Assembly: GCA_963576725.1 (NCBI GenBank)
Contig: OY755241.1
Coordinates: 868,001-932,000, forward strand
Length of the DNA: 64,000 nucleotides
Source of the DNA: Azorinus chamasolen
Lineage: Eukaryota > Mollusca > Bivalvia > Cardiida > Solecurtidae
Reading direction: 5' to 3'
In this document: positions 22,273-30,332 of the stretch, one piece after another
Layout of the letters: every line of letters begins with the position of its first letter
Numbering within the stretch: position 1 is the first letter of the stretch
Position numbers and translations under genes: made by a program
Notes under the pieces: model-generated
What the model was told of the DNA's origin: nothing
Seen by the model: the letters and a program-made list of their open reading frames with translations, nothing else
Database searches by the model: none

Positions 22273-25200
22273 TCAAGTATTTAGAATCTGTCTTTTCATG
22301 GCAAAAGCATAATGTATGTATTGAGCAGTATTTCTAATGTTTGATTCATTTGTTGATGCTAATAAATTGTACATCTTATGTAAGGATGGGTTGATATATA
22401 TATTTCTAGGTATAAATCTCTCTCTTACGTCCGCATAAACCGTACAAACAAACAGAAAGTGGAACTCATCCTCAACATCACCATTTGAACAAACCCTGCA
22501 TACTCGTTCTTCTCTTGGTACGTTCCTGTACCGTCCCCTTTCTATTTCCAGTTCATGAGCACCTGTTCTGAACTGAGCGTAACTGTGTCTGAACTTTCTT
22601 ATAGTTAATACATCTAGGAAAACCTCACGTTCATATGAAAATTTTACGTATTTATAGACATTCAATTTAGAACAGGTCTCGACATAACTGTACCAATTTT
22701 GTATATGTGTATCTTTCATTCTCTGGACAAACAATTCTAAAAACAATTTTTCATTTTCAGTACCTTGGTCATACCAAATATAAGCAAAACCATATTTACA
22801 TAAAAGGTTTTTCACCTCCGATGACCAATTAAAGTAACCATCATTTGGCATTTCTAAAAGCATGTTGTAACACTTTTTGACATACCTTGTATCAGACATT
22901 TTCAGAATTTTTAACCAATATTTTATGCATCTCCTAGAGGTTTCTATTGATATCGGAAAACGCCCGCAATCTCCTAGGACAGCAGCATTTGTCGAGTTTC
23001 TGCTCGTACAAAGATATCTCTTACAAGCGTAATTTAACACTGTTTCTGAACTATTTCTGGAATGGTATCCCCATATTTCTGAACCATACGTAACAATTGG
23101 TAATATTTTAGAGTCAAACAACTTGAAAAATATACTATATGATAGTTGACCATAATTGTACAGGGATGCTAAAATTGATAATAATGCCCTCTTTGCTTTC
23201 GTGGCTAAATCTCCAGCCATTTCATTCAAAGAGAGGCGAGAGGTGAATGTAACACCTACATATGTAAATGCATTCACTATTTGTAAGACCTCCCCTCCGT
23301 AAGTCCATTTCTCGTGTCTAGACAGCGTGCCCCCTTTTTTAAACACCATTACCTTAGTTTTCTGGGTATTAACTCTAAGACAGCTGGTTTGGCAAAACTC
23401 GCTCAATACATTTAATTGTTTTTGTAGATCTTTAACTGTGTCTGCCATGAGGGCTACATCATCTGCAAACATTAGAAGCAAAATTTCTATGTCATTTGGC
23501 TGAAGCTGAATCCCTCTTAGGTCTTTATTTTGTTTCATCTTTAAGGAAAGTTCATTTATGAAAAATAAAAATAGTTTCGGTGATGCCAAACAGCCTTGTT
23601 TGAGTCCAACTGGACAGTCGAAATACTCAGATATCTTACCATTGTATTTAACACAGGATTTCACTTTCTGGTACATTGCAGTTAAAGCCCGATAAAGATT
23701 ACCATTTACATCAGCTCGTTGAAGAACTTCCCAGAGTTTACTCCGTTTAACTGAATCAAAAGCCGTTTTGAAGTCTACGAATGCAACATATAATTTACCC
23801 CTTTTTTTAGTGAGCTGCTTGGATATTATAGACTGCAGGACAAATGCGTTGTCTATTGTAGAGTACCCTTCTCTAAAACCTGACTGTGACTCATCAATCT
23901 TATTGAAAACATTAGCAAAAAAAGAGAGTCTCCTGTTAATTATGCTGGTATAAATTTTACCAAATATATCTAACAGAGATATACCACGGTAGTTTTCCGG
24001 ATTATCTCGGTCACCTTTCTTATATATCGGCACTAGAACCGCACTACCCCATGCAGTAGGAAATTCACCATTTAAAAACAATCTATTAAATAGCCTTACC
24101 ATAACAGGCATTATAATATCAATAGAGTGCTTAAAGAAAACGGGAGGAATACCATCCTCTCCAGGTGCTTTTGAACTGTTTAATGACTTAATACTCATTG
24201 CAATTTCCTCATCTGTTATTTCCAAATTAAAAATTGCATTTCTGATCTCATCCAAATCATCATCTTCATCCAAAACATTAAAATTGGTATTATCCTCAGT
24301 GTCATCACCTTGGAATAATGTTTCAAAATGTTCTTTCCACTTATCTATATTAATATTGGCCTGAACTGTATCAGCATTTGTAATACATTTGAGTACTTTC
24401 CAAAATGATCTAGGGTTATTTGAACATTTACATAAGTCATCTAGCTGTCTGGCATACATACCGGTCTTTTTCGAATGACAAAGTGCCTTAAACCTTTGTT
24501 TACAGCCTATGTAAAACTCTAAGTTTGCTGTGCATCGATTCTGCCTGTATTTTCGCAGCGCTTTTGTTTTATCTCTTTTCATACTCGAACAATCTTTATC
24601 GAACCATGGGGGTTGCGGTCGTTTCTTACGAGACCTAACTGGTTTCTTGCAAACTGCTAATGCATTTTCAACACCCTCCATTATCTTATCTAGTATGTCA
24701 TCGATCCCCTCACCCAGATTGTTAATACAACTTGTAATCTTTGTTAGATTATCCCTTGAAAAGTTCATAAGATTGTCTCTAAGCTTAACAACGTTTCTCT
24801 CAGTAAAAAGATAAACTGGCCTGTTATCAGATTTGCCCTGTTCAGTTACTGGCTGGTTTACTGGGAAGCGGTTTGATACTATGGACACCTGTAAAGGAAA
24901 GTGGCATGATTCCGTTCTTTCACCAACACTAAAATCACCTAGTATATGCAAAACACCCCCAGTCGCAAGTACATAGTCTATCACACTGCTACCATTTGCA
25001 TTTGCAAATGTAAAGTTACCAACATCTTTATCTTTCCCGCATCTTCCGTTAACAATTAACATTCCATACACTTTACAAAAGTCTAGCAGCTTTCTACCAG
25101 CCCAGTTTATATTACTATCACAGGATGATCTAGCTGGAAAGTCTGTCAACCATAGATTTTCGTATTCAATAAATTCTGGAATATTATGGCCTACCTCAAT

Positions 25201-25689
25201 ACTGTCTGACTCAGTTCCAGTTCTGGCATTTAGATCACCCATAACTATAAGATGTGTGTTAGACAAATTTAGATCTAACATACTTAGTTCATATTCCAGG
25301 AGTTCGACCCCCTTAAACTGATCATTCTTGTATGCCGGAGAGTTATCCGGAGGTAAATATGTAAAACAAAGGACAGTATCATTTACATTATCAATAATTG
25401 CTTTATCAAGCCTCAAGAATAGCATGAACTTGGAAGCTGTATGTAATTGTTCACAAAATGTATGTAGCGTTTTGTGAACAAAAACACAGACTCCAGCCAT
25501 TGCTCTTCCTCTAGAATCATATTTAAACGCATTTTTATAATAACAATTAAAATCAGGAAACAACCTGGTAATTTTATCATGATCAGTTTGCCAGGTTTCA
25601 ATTAACCCAAATATATCAAATGAGTTTAAATAGGTCATTACGTCTTCAAATTCTAACTTATTTGTAACACCGTCAATGTTCCAGCACAT
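22273..25689 (-). CDS. LINE ORF2: APE endonuclease and reverse transcriptase
   Basis: About 1138 residues from ATG (complement 25687-25689). APE endonuclease motifs: MCWNIDG at the start, FGLIETW, VMGDLNARTG (D/N pair) and ESCHFPL. The RT follows: NSSKAPGEDGIPP, NYRGISLLD, YVAFVDFKTAFDSV, GLKQGCLASPKLF and the active site FADDVALMAD (Y to F as in many CR1/L2 RTs). The C-terminus has a zinc-knuckle-like CRVC..DEFHFLFVC. No RNase H. The frame is the same as ORF1 and is separated from it by one TAG and 11 sense codons, so it could be made by reinitiation or readthrough. Confidence 0.92.
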   Translation of the reverse strand: MCWNIDGVTNKLEFEDVMTYLNSFDIFGLIETWQTDHDKITRLFPDFNCYYKNAFKYDSRGRAMAGVCVFVHKTLHTFCEQLHTASKFMLFLRLDKAIIDNVNDTVLCFTYLPPDNSPAYKNDQFKGVELLEYELSMLDLNLSNTHLIVMGDLNARTGTESDSIEVGHNIPEFIEYENLWLTDFPARSSCDSNINWAGRKLLDFCKVYGMLIVNGRCGKDKDVGNFTFANANGSSVIDYVLATGGVLHILGDFSVGERTESCHFPLQVSIVSNRFPVNQPVTEQGKSDNRPVYLFTERNVVKLRDNLMNFSRDNLTKITSCINNLGEGIDDILDKIMEGVENALAVCKKPVRSRKKRPQPPWFDKDCSSMKRDKTKALRKYRQNRCTANLEFYIGCKQRFKALCHSKKTGMYARQLDDLCKCSNNPRSFWKVLKCITNADTVQANINIDKWKEHFETLFQGDDTEDNTNFNVLDEDDDLDEIRNAIFNLEITDEEIAMSIKSLNSSKAPGEDGIPPVFFKHSIDIIMPVMVRLFNRLFLNGEFPTAWGSAVLVPIYKKGDRDNPENYRGISLLDIFGKIYTSIINRRLSFFANVFNKIDESQSGFREGYSTIDNAFVLQSIISKQLTKKRGKLYVAFVDFKTAFDSVKRSKLWEVLQRADVNGNLYRALTAMYQKVKSCVKYNGKISEYFDCPVGLKQGCLASPKLFLFFINELSLKMKQNKDLRGIQLQPNDIEILLLMFADDVALMADTVKDLQKQLNVLSEFCQTSCLRVNTQKTKVMVFKKGGTLSRHEKWTYGGEVLQIVNAFTYVGVTFTSRLSLNEMAGDLATKAKRALLSILASLYNYGQLSYSIFFKLFDSKILPIVTYGSEIWGYHSRNSSETVLNYACKRYLCTSRNSTNAAVLGDCGRFPISIETSRRCIKYWLKILKMSDTRYVKKCYNMLLEMPNDGYFNWSSEVKNLLCKYGFAYIWYDQGTENEKLFLELFVQRMKDTHIQNWYSYVETCSKLNVYKYVKFSYEREVFLDVLTIRKFRHSYAQFRTGAHELEIERGRYRNVPREERVCRVCSNGDVEDEFHFLFVCTVYADVRERFIPRNIYINPSLHKMYNLLASTNESNIRNTAQYIHYAFAMKRQILNT

Positions 25690-25722
25690 CAAATTCAGTC
25701 TCAGTGGGCCTCGGCCTGATCC

Positions 25723-26859
25723 CTAGTCTACCTCTATTGCCTCAACATGATCATTACTGACTGTTTGATTTGGGTTTGCAGCGAGCTTACGGGCTGCATG
25801 GCGAAATTCACGTTTATCGGTAGCTGGGTCCGCTTCATTTTCGGGTCTAGTGTGTAATACTCCTTTATGGTAATAACCTGTTTTACCTTGAGCTTTCAGT
25901 CCCTTCAATGCCTTTCTTTGCTCATAGGTCATGTCATCTCCAACTCGTATAGACACTTTACGCAATTCGTCTCTGCCCGCGTAAACTCGAAATTTGTCAT
26001 CATCGAAACGGAAGGAAACTATCACTAGAGGAGAGGTGTTCTCGTCGTTTTCAAATATACGCACATATTTTATATCGTCAACAACCCAATGTATATCTGG
26101 ACGCGCTACAATCAGAACATGCTTCATGATATGGGCTCTCCGGTCACTTTCGCTACTTTCGGCATCAATGTTTAAGCCAAATACCCTCATATTATTGGCA
26201 ATTGACTTTTTGTTTAAGTGTTCAATCTCAGTCTTGATATAATTTAGCGAGTCTTCGTGTGATTCCGTGGCACTTATTAAATGGTCTACGTCAAGTTGCA
26301 TTGCCTCCGTAGTCCCATCTAGGGCTTCAACAGTCTTTTCTGTTACTTTCAATCTACTTTCAATGTCACATTGCTTCCCTTGAACATCATTTAAATGGGA
26401 TTTTAAAGAAACTTGTTCATTTTTTATCGTAAGAATCTCGGTTTTTATCTCGTGAATGTCAGATTGTACCAATTTCATCTGAGCTGAAAGGTTGTTTTCA
26501 GATTCCTTTATTGCTCGGAGCAAAGTGTCAAAGTCCGTTGGACCAGGGTTTGTCTCTACGTCATTTGCAAGAAGCATCTTAAGTCGCTGAACATTGAAAG
26601 CACATGATGAGACAGATCCACTAACGACATTAGAACAGTTGGATTGTGTGTACAAAGTATTTACTAATACAGTATATTTACAAATTACAATCAGTGGGAT
26701 AAGAACCATGAACAACATCACTGTCCGGAAGTGTACATCGGTAGAGCGAGTATACGGTGTGTATACCCCATGTTTCAGTGGTTTGCACAGACGCCGATTC
26801 CCAAACTTGCCATAGTGAAGACCAATACGGGCCCTATATATTGAGATATCCACACTCAT
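25723..26859 (-). CDS. LINE ORF1: hydrophobic leader, 2A motif, coiled-coil RNA-binding protein
   Basis: 378 residues. The N-terminus is basic, then a hydrophobic segment (VMLFMVLIPLIVICKYTVLV, ~47-67) that could act as a signal or membrane anchor. Then LLANDVETNPGP (~97-108) fits the 2A ribosome-skipping consensus D-(V/I)-E-x-N-P-G-P; peptide release would occur between the final G and P. After it come a coiled coil (~115-210) and an L1-ORF1p-like RRM/C-terminal domain (NMRVFGLNID, DIKYVRIF, YEQRKALKGLKAQGKTGYY). Known 2A-bearing APE-type LINEs occur in sea urchin, lancelet and molluscs. The product would be a short leader peptide plus a free nucleic-acid chaperone. Confidence 0.9.
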   Translation of the reverse strand: MSVDISIYRARIGLHYGKFGNRRLCKPLKHGVYTPYTRSTDVHFRTVMLFMVLIPLIVICKYTVLVNTLYTQSNCSNVVSGSVSSCAFNVQRLKMLLANDVETNPGPTDFDTLLRAIKESENNLSAQMKLVQSDIHEIKTEILTIKNEQVSLKSHLNDVQGKQCDIESRLKVTEKTVEALDGTTEAMQLDVDHLISATESHEDSLNYIKTEIEHLNKKSIANNMRVFGLNIDAESSESDRRAHIMKHVLIVARPDIHWVVDDIKYVRIFENDENTSPLVIVSFRFDDDKFRVYAGRDELRKVSIRVGDDMTYEQRKALKGLKAQGKTGYYHKGVLHTRPENEADPATDKREFRHAARKLAANPNQTVSNDHVEAIEVD

Positions 26860-27454
26860 ATTTCACTTGTGATAAATTAATTGGTATGTTAATGCAGTGC
26901 AACAATAGCTTACACAGTTAAACAGATTTTACACACAGGTTGATATAACAGTTATTCACCAGCTCAGGCTATTGATTTTGGCTGATTTTGGTTGTGCTAA
27001 ACAACAGGTATATACATGTACAATGTATATATATATCCTTCTGCACGTGGTACTCAATGGACAGGTATACAGGTAACTCGATGGTTATAGCCGTACCAGG
27101 TAAGTATGGTATATATTGTATATACAACAAACAGTATAGGTAGTCCTTAGTTACGTAACGTTCTTTGTAAGCTTATACAGGTAAATGTTCAATCATGCGT
27201 TGATTTACCGAGAACACCATAACTTTGGCAAACTATTTCTTAAAATTTGAACAACTCACAGTTTTGTCTCTTGTTTTGCGCTAAGTCCTGATATTATTTC
27301 GTCCAAATATTTCCACACACAGTTCTTTGTACATTCCTCTTCCAAATAGTTCAAATTTTGCACTTGAAATCTTACTAGTTAATATAAAAATCTGATGAAT
27401 TCACGAGAGTCACAAAAACACGTCTGTCCACTACCACTACTACTACTATAGTAT
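26860..27454 (-). other. LINE 5' UTR / presumed internal promoter
   Basis: About 595 bases between the 5' end of the LINE and the ORF1 start, with ATATAT runs and no supported ORF. In LINEs this region carries the internal Pol II promoter; I see no specific promoter motif. Confidence 0.5.
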
Positions 27455-27459
27455 AATAT

Positions 27460-27534
27460 TTTAAATTGATATCGTCTTGATTTATTTATATTTTATCCCC
27501 TCACGTTAACCAACGTCCATAGCTGGGCGTAACA
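27460..27534 (+). repeat. 3' LTR, last 75 bp
   Basis: Continues the LTR after the LINE insertion and ends GGGCGTAACA, identical to 11857-11931. Followed by ATAT, the right copy of the Gypsy target duplication. Confidence 0.95.
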
Positions 27535-27847
27535 ATATCTACCCGATACCTACCCGATACCTAACCCTACATTGGTTTGATATAAAGCCGATATCGTTTA
27601 CAATATCAATCCGATATCTGCTCGTATCGGGATGATATCAATCCGACAACGATATCAATCCAACCAGAAATATATATTGGTTTGATATAAAGCCGATATC
27701 GTTTTCAATATCGGTCCGATATCTGATCGTATCGGACCGATATCAATCCGACAACGATATCAATCCAACCAGAAAACGATGTGCAAAACGACATCCTACC
27801 GATATCGTTTTAGATAACGGGCCGATATGTTGACCATATCGGATGGA
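27535..27847. repeat. GATATC-rich tandem repeat, ~105-bp unit
   Basis: TTGGTTTGATATAAAGCCGATATCG recurs at 27572 and 27677 (105 bp). Units are full of GATATC and CGATATC palindromes plus TATCGGACCGATA. The same repeat lies left of the Gypsy element (10700-10723). No coding potential. Confidence 0.8.
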
Positions 27848-28007
27848 ATGAATGAATGAATGAATGGTGTTTTACGGCCCATCGACACTGATGGTCATAT
27901 AGAGCCGAATAAATAATGTAAATAAATCTATATGATGAAACCAAATAAAAACAATCTCACTTCTAGATTATGTAAATGTCAGTCCCGATCAACAGGATTG
28001 TAAATAA
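27848..28007 (-). mobile_element. Severely 5'-truncated LINE (ATTC-tail family)
   Basis: 160 bp of the LINE 3' end only: the (GAAT)n microsatellite, GGTGTTTTACGGCCCATCGAC, and then UTR sequence. A 12-bp target duplication ATATCGGATGGA flanks it (27836-27847 and 28008-28019). It could equally be a SINE sharing the LINE tail, but the matching 3' sequence in full LINE copies makes a truncated LINE simpler. Confidence 0.85.
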
Positions 28008-28019
28008 ATATCGGATGGA

Positions 28020-28515
28020 TATCATATTGATATCATTGTGCTGACTGGGGTGATTCGTCTGGAGAGGATGAGCCCGTCACCGGTGGACAAAATGTCCATC
28101 AGTGAGTGAGTGAGTGAGTTGGGTTTTACGGCACCGCGACTCTAAATAGGTCATATAGCGCCAATGACGAAAATGTCCAATGTCCATGATGAAAAAGATT
28201 TTTCGTGTTGGCCTGAGGTAGTCAAGGTAGTACACGTGGCTTCAAGTGTTCTTGGACAGAAGCGGGAGATCACCAGTCCAATTACAAACGTGGTGAAGGA
28301 ACCTCGTCCACCGCTGGTGCTAAAGTCGCCAGCGGATTTTACGACGAAAAAAGTTGCAGATCCGATTTGGACATCGACGCCAAAGAGGAAATTGCGATTC
28401 AGGGAACCCTCTACCGAAAGGTCTGACCAGTCGTATGGTGGTCGATCTATGTCAAGCTTTAGTCGGCAGCAGGATATTATTAAGTCCTTGCCGAAGCATT
28501 TAAGTTTTGACGGGA
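28020..28515 (+). pseudogene. Retroelement gag-like N-terminal fragment
   Basis: After removing the 71-bp LINE tail at 28099-28169, an open plus-strand frame runs through SPSPVDKMSN and HDEKDFSCWPEVVKVV to QQDIIKSLPKHLSFDGKS, where another LINE tail cuts it. The ending resembles the start of a gag capsid domain in invertebrate LTR elements (hydrophobic-x-FDGKS-type), but this is only a resemblance. No pol follows. Confidence 0.4.
28099..28169 (-). mobile_element. 71-bp LINE 3' tail (TCAC family)
   Basis: (GTGA)n then GTTGGGTTTTACGGCACCGCGAC and CATATAGCGCCAATGACG. Flanked by a 10-bp duplication AAAATGTCCA (28089-28098 and 28170-28179). An extreme 5' truncation, inserted in the gag-like fragment. 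Confidence 0.85.
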
Positions 28516-28688
28516 AGAGTGAGTGAGTGAGTTGGGTTTTACGGCACCGCGACACTAAGTAGGTCATATAGCGCCAATGACGAAAATTATGAAACGATGA
28601 AAATCAATAAAAAATCTCGATCAACGAGTATGTAAATCATTAAAATATACGAAGATGAAAATGTAGAAAGGAATACAGAAATAAAACT
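28516..28688 (-). mobile_element. ~170-bp LINE 3' end (TCAC family)
   Basis: Same 3' sequence as at 29411 and 43708, including the AATCAATAAAAAATCTCGATCA stretch, ending near GGAATACAGAAATAAAA. No coding part. I did not find a clear target duplication. Confidence 0.8.
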
Positions 28689-28689
28689 A

Positions 28690-29410
28690 GAGGTTTTTGT
28701 CACAAAAAACGGATGTCTCCCCTCTAATAAAAACAATATGTAAAGGGAAATCACTAAAAACTTGGACTTGATGATTGATACTTCCCCTCATTATGCGCTT
28801 TCCACACCACATTTTTCAAGAACATTATGCGCTTTCCACACCACATTTTTCAAGAAGAAAATGATAACAGCTAATAACTTCAAAAATATTGATACCAGAG
28901 TTATGGCCCTTGTGCATGACGCTTACTTTCATCATGCTCTTTCCATAAATGAAATGTCATTCCAATAGCATCAGTCAAACAGGAGTTATTGATCGGACAA
29001 AAATGTAACAAAGGGCAATAACTCCAAAAGTATTGAAGCCAGAGTTATGGCCTTTGTTCATGACACTTTCTCTCATCATGCTCTTTCCATGTATAAAGTT
29101 TGAATACAATGGCAAGAGCCATGTAGGAGTTATCGTCCGGACAAGAAAGTGTTAAACAAATGTAACAAATGTACAAGGGGCAATCACTCTCAATTTATTG
29201 AAGCCAGAGTTAAGGACCTTATGCATGACAAATTCTCTTATCATGATCAATCCATGTATGAAGTTTCACTCCAATGGCATGTGCCATATAGGAGTTATCA
29301 TCCTGACAAAAAATTGTGTTTTTTTACAAAGGGCAATAACTGCAATATTAGTGAAGCCAGAGTTATGGACCTTGAGCATGACACATTCTCTTATCATGAT
29401 CTTTCCATGT
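28690..29410. repeat. ~150-bp diverged tandem repeat
   Basis: A conserved core (GGGCAATAACTCCAAAA..ATTGAAGCCAGAGTTATGG..ATGACAC..TCATCATG) recurs near 28869, 29016, 29179 and 29331, giving spacings of 147, 163 and 152 bp. It is a different repeat from the satellites in the pearl-like elements, but similar in size. The right end is cut by a LINE tail. Its open frames are repeat artefacts. Confidence 0.8.
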
Positions 29411-30133
29411 ATGAGTGAGTGAGTTGGGTTTTACGGCACCGCGACACTAAGTAGGTCATATAGCGCCAATGACGAAAATTATGATGAAAAGATGAAAATC
29501 AATAAAAAATCTCGATCAACGAGTATGTAAATCATTAAAATATACGAAGATGAAAATGTAGAAAGGAATACAGAAATAAAATAATAGAACTGGTTAAACA
29601 GATTTATATTTTAGAATAAAGACCAGTCTCTTTCAAAAACGAAATTATATTCTCGTATGGAACTGTATTAAACAACTGTTGCATAGAATCAACAGAAAAG
29701 TATTTACGTCTTATTATAGAAAAAGTACAAAAAAGAGTCGTGCAGGAAACACCACATACAGAACAAACACTCGCCCGAACAGCAACACAAAGAAACAGCA
29801 AATGTACATAAGTAGAAAAAACAACAAGAGACGCACAAAGACAAAACAAACATACAATAGGAGGAAGATGGAAGTAAGGTCAATACATTCAATCAAAAAA
29901 TGTTTTACTGTGTATGGCTCTTGACAGAAGACACATTCTGGTTGAATTTCGCGCTTTAGTAAATAGGAATGAGTAATATGAGAGTGTCCGATGCGACAGC
30001 GAGCTAGGACCACCTCATCTCTTCGTACAGCTCTATAATTTAAAAGAGAATCACCAATGGTTGGTTTGATGGCATGAAGTTTATTGTTAATATTGCTGTC
30101 CCAAGAAACCTGCCATTTGGAACATGTATGCTG
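29411..30133 (-). mobile_element. LINE E, 3' part (TCAC-tail Nimb-like family)
   Basis: TCAC-type tail, 3' UTR, and minus-strand coding for the C-terminal end of ORF2 (VVLARCRIGHSHITHSYLLKR, CVFCQEPYTVKHFLIEC, ending ETGLYSKI), closely matching LINE B (43708-50379). A 157-bp foreign insert breaks it at ~29720. At 30133 a second LINE is inserted; on its far side (35869) the same family resumes in the endonuclease, with ~2 kb of RT missing. Confidence 0.8.
29720..29876 (-). mobile_element. 157-bp retroelement 3' fragment inserted in LINE E
   Basis: Comparison with 44010-44025 shows uninterrupted LINE sequence there, so about 157 bases were inserted here. On the minus strand they are strongly G/T-rich (TTGTTTTGTCTTTGTGCG), like the 3' part of the 973-bp insert in LINE B. 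Probably the 3' end of a related retroelement; no coding content. Confidence 0.5.
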
Positions 30134-30332
30134 TTTAATGAATGAATGAATGGTGTTTTACGGCCCATCGACACTGATGGTCATATAGAGCCGAATAAAT
30201 AATGTAAATAAAACTATATGATGAAATCAAATAAAGACAATCTCACTAGATTATGTAAATGTCAGTCCCGATCAACAGGATTGTAAATAAAATAAGGACA
30301 AAACATAATCGACATTCTAAAAATATACCTTT

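Larger units (their letters stand above)
22079..27454 (-). mobile_element. Full-length CR1/L2-type LINE with 2A motif
   Basis: Inserted in the Gypsy 3' LTR; the interrupted LTR sequence gives exact ends and a 5-bp target duplication AATAT (22074-22078 and 27455-27459). The 3' end, on the left, is a short ATTTG-type tail (TTTGATTTGATTTT after a GTATCAATAAA). The 5' end, on the right, starts with a (TAG)n-like CTATAGTAGTAGTAG stretch and a ~600-bp 5' UTR. Two intact ORFs. Because it sits in a nearly undiverged LTR, it is younger than a young element. Clade assignment (CR1/L2 group) is tentative, from the 2A, the ORF1 type and the RT motifs. Confidence 0.9.
10724..27534 (+). mobile_element. Full-length Ty3/Gypsy LTR retrotransposon (with nested LINE)
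   Basis: LTRs begin TGTAGCATCC and end GGGCGTAACA. The flanks show a 4-bp duplication ATAT (10720-10723 and 27535-27538). Order: 5' LTR, primer-binding region, gag, protease-RT-RNase H-integrase, an extra zinc-finger ORF, a long untranslated stretch, a purine tract and the 3' LTR. The 3' LTR is interrupted by a LINE at 22079-27454; without it the element is about 11.4 kb, long for Gypsy, because of the third ORF and long spacers. The LTRs differ at only one position that I noticed (A11653 versus T21875), so insertion is recent. All ORFs are open. Confidence 0.95.
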
